A stretch of DNA of 7,682 nucleotides, taken from assembly GCA_003162995.1 (NCBI GenBank), contig PLUZ01000162.1:3475-11156 (forward strand), read 5' to 3'. The notes under the pieces are model-generated. The model worked only from the letters and a program-made list of their open reading frames with translations. It was not told where the DNA came from and did no database searches. The stretch is from Methylocapsa sp. Its GTDB lineage: Bacteria > Pseudomonadota > Alphaproteobacteria > Rhizobiales > Beijerinckiaceae. The translations under genes and the position numbers were made by a program. Shown one piece after another: positions 6,650 to 7,682 of the stretch (its first letter is position 1; the number at the start of each line of letters is the position of its first letter).

Positions 6650-7165
6650 CTATCCTTTATGCAAAGCGATCGACACGGCCGATACATCTGTGCCGCCGGA
6701 TGGCCTGATCGACACCGACTGTCTGTTGCCCTGGGTGCGCACGTCGAGCCGGGCCGTGAATCCAGCCCCAGCGACAAAGGCCACAATCTGTGAACCGCTG
6801 GCGCGGCCGGAAATACTTCCCGACACACCGCGGGTCGCCTCACTCCAGGAGCCGGAAAGCGCGCCTCCCTCGGATACCACATTGCTGCTGATGTCCAGCC
6901 GATAGCTGTCGCTTGCGCAGCGTAACGTTTGCTGGAGCGCTCTGCCGGCTCCGTTAACCGCATAGGTCGCTCTACAGCGAATGCGTTCCGCTGCGCCATT
7001 GCTCATGGTGATGGTGCCTGACCCCGACCAATATCCGGATAATCCGAAAAACGGGCCTTCGGGACCGGGATCCGCACGAATCTGTGGGGCCAGGACCATG
7101 ACTCCACATGCAAACACTGCTAATTTGAGCCGGAATGCGTGAGATTTCAAAAGAAATAATGACAT
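6650..7165 (-). CDS. Small exported (periplasmic) protein of unknown function
   Basis: This 171-residue protein starts at ATG 7163-7165 on the minus strand with AGGG 8 nt upstream. An in-frame TTG at 7201 lacks a ribosome binding site. Residues 1-31 look like a Sec signal peptide: basic n-region (K7, R12, K14), hydrophobic core LAVFACGVMVLA, probable cleavage after IRA. The mature part is rich in Gly and Ser with short alternating strands, suggesting a beta-rich fold. It holds two cysteines (C64, C83) that could form a disulfide. The pattern WSGSGTITM, CRATYAV, LRCASDSY, GSWSEA and SVSIRPSGGTDVSAV recalls a conserved uncharacterised exported family in Rhizobiales; I recall no function. The gene is convergent with the RND exporter, whose stop lies 16 bp away, so a shared transcript is excluded. 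Confidence 0.78.
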   Translation of the reverse strand: MSLFLLKSHAFRLKLAVFACGVMVLAPQIRADPGPEGPFFGLSGYWSGSGTITMSNGAAERIRCRATYAVNGAGRALQQTLRCASDSYRLDISSNVVSEGGALSGSWSEATRGVSGSISGRASGSQIVAFVAGAGFTARLDVRTQGNRQSVSIRPSGGTDVSAVSIALHKG

Positions 7166-7308
7166 CAATTTCACCCTGTCAAAATGCCAATTGTGGGCCA
7201 AAGCAGCTTTGGCTTAATGCTAAATCGTCTAATTAACACTAACGCTTCTGGGTTCGTTGCATGGTTCGATGTCAAATATTCGCCAGGTGGCCTCGTTTCG
7301 GATAAAGA
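7166..7308. other. Spacer upstream of the exported-protein gene
   Basis: These 143 bp should hold the promoter of the minus-strand exported-protein gene. They are more AT-rich than the surroundings. The clearest element is the palindrome at 7197-7213. A minus-strand TTGACA occurs in the stretch reading TTTGACATCGAACC (about 7269-7282) but has no convincing -10 partner. Confidence 0.4.
7197..7213. promoter_or_regulatory. Perfect palindrome GCCAAAGC-a-GCTTTGGC
   Basis: The 8-bp arms surround a single central base, 31 bp upstream of the ATG of the exported-protein gene. It may be an operator, or a hairpin in the 5' leader of that mRNA. No T run follows on either strand, which argues against a terminator. 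Confidence 0.4.
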
Positions 7309-7464
7309 TTAAGATACGGTACGGCTTTTCGACTGGGTGAGCCCGAGCCCGACAATCGTGGCCGACAACAAGACTACCGCCCAACCTGAGAGGTAAGAAA
7401 AGATGAAAGCCTGGACCATGATCGTGACAAGGCAGGCACCCGCCGCCGCGGCGTAGAATGAGTC
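7309..7464 (-). pseudogene. C-terminal fragment of a membrane protein, O-antigen ligase/polymerase-like
   Basis: The minus strand reads [20 protein letters not shown], then FSYLSGWAVVLLSATIVGLG and LTQSKSRTVS before a TAA stop at 7309-7311. That gives 51 residues with two hydrophobic stretches and a basic tail. The YAAAAGA..LV and final VGLGLTQSKSR pattern resembles the last membrane segments of O-antigen ligase/Wzy_C-type polysaccharide proteins in Rhizobiales, judged from memory. The N-terminal part is missing. Upstream of residue 1 the sequence changes at about 7464 into GC-rich DNA coding for a DnaJ domain on the other strand. The fragment is therefore truncated in this assembly. It could be a real remnant or an artefact. 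The coding nature is likely; the family name is tentative. Confidence 0.5.
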
Positions 7465-7682
7465 GCGGCCGCGCCGCGCCGCGCCGCGGCGCCGATATGG
7501 TCGCCACCGCCAATGTGCCGCTGGAGTCGGCGGCGCTGGGCGGCTCCGCCCGCGTCGCGCTGCCCGGCGGACGCATGGTCGACGTCAAAGTCCCCGCCGG
7601 CGTGGACGACGGCCAGCAGATTCGCCTGCGCGGCCAGGGTCACCCCGGGCCGGTGGGCGGCGAGGCCGGCGACGCGCTCGTG
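7458..7682 (+). CDS. DnaJ-type (CbpA-like) C-terminal domain fragment without J domain; runs off the right edge
   Basis: The frame reads [20 protein letters not shown], then [40 protein letters not shown] and [12 protein letters not shown]. This is the start of the DnaJ C-terminal substrate-binding domain as seen in CbpA-like DnaJ chaperones: [31 protein letters not shown]. The J domain with its HPD motif and the Gly-rich linker, which should precede it, are absent. The frame is closed by TGA at 7425-7427. The ATG at 7458 falls within codons of the opposite-strand fragment and is probably not a genuine start; ATG 7497 would also lack a good ribosome binding site. Of 75 codons 68 end in G or C, more than in the other genes here. 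The domain is near certain; whether this is an intact gene is doubtful. Confidence 0.75.
   Translation, partial: MSRGRAAPRRGADMVATANVPLESAALGGSARVALPGGRMVDVKVPAGVDDGQQIRLRGQGHPGPVGGEAGDALV

Noticed and set aside
7097..7112. Lipobox around C20 (VFAC) of the exported protein
   Set aside because: Phe at -2 and only five hydrophobic residues before the Cys fit poorly. Cleavage after IRA gives a normal Sec signal.
7229..7643. Minus-strand frames of 119 and 89 codons across the right end
   Set aside because: They cross the junction and oppose the DnaJ domain. A third minus frame (7309-7464) has the convincing membrane-protein sequence.
1..7682. CRISPR array, insertion sequence, integrase or attachment site
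   Set aside because: I saw no regularly spaced repeats, transposase motifs or tRNA ends anywhere in the window.

Overview
The window looks like chromosomal DNA of an alphaproteobacterium of the order Hyphomicrobiales (Rhizobiales), perhaps near Beijerinckiaceae. Three things suggest this: moderately GC-rich coding sequence, intergenic palindromes of the GAGCAT..TCCCGAAAAAG type that are common in that order, and proteins of alphaproteobacterial character. The family-level placement is inference, made without any database search.

Layout, left to right. Positions 1-347 (minus) hold the N-terminal part of EttA, the ABC-F translational throttle protein, whose gene runs out of the left edge. A 232-bp divergent spacer leads to 580-2643 (plus), a stand-alone membrane-anchored KAP-family P-loop NTPase. 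Next come about 430 bp with several short palindromes and an exact 18-bp direct repeat, then a TetR-family regulator at 3081-3683 (plus). Its 570-bp downstream region carries two Rhizobiales-type palindromic repeats. A 792-residue RND/MMPL-type exporter follows at 4255-6633 (plus). Only 16 bp separate it from a convergent gene for a small exported protein (6650-7165, minus).

The right end is odd. The minus strand at 7309-7464 encodes the C-terminal 51 residues of a membrane protein resembling the O-antigen ligase/polymerase group. At about 7464 it gives way without any spacer to a very GC-rich plus-strand piece of a DnaJ-type C-terminal domain that lacks its J domain. Two gene fragments broken at the same point suggest a rearrangement or, more simply, a chimeric join.

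Functional links are modest. The TetR regulator and the RND exporter lie in the usual order of a regulator and its pump, but 571 bp of repeat-rich DNA separates them, so control of the pump is an inference. The other genes look like independent units. I found no RNA gene, CRISPR array, insertion sequence or multi-gene novel system. The items most worth a second look are the solitary KAP NTPase, the RND exporter with an asymmetric proton-relay motif, the 18-bp repeat upstream of tetR, and the junction at about 7464.
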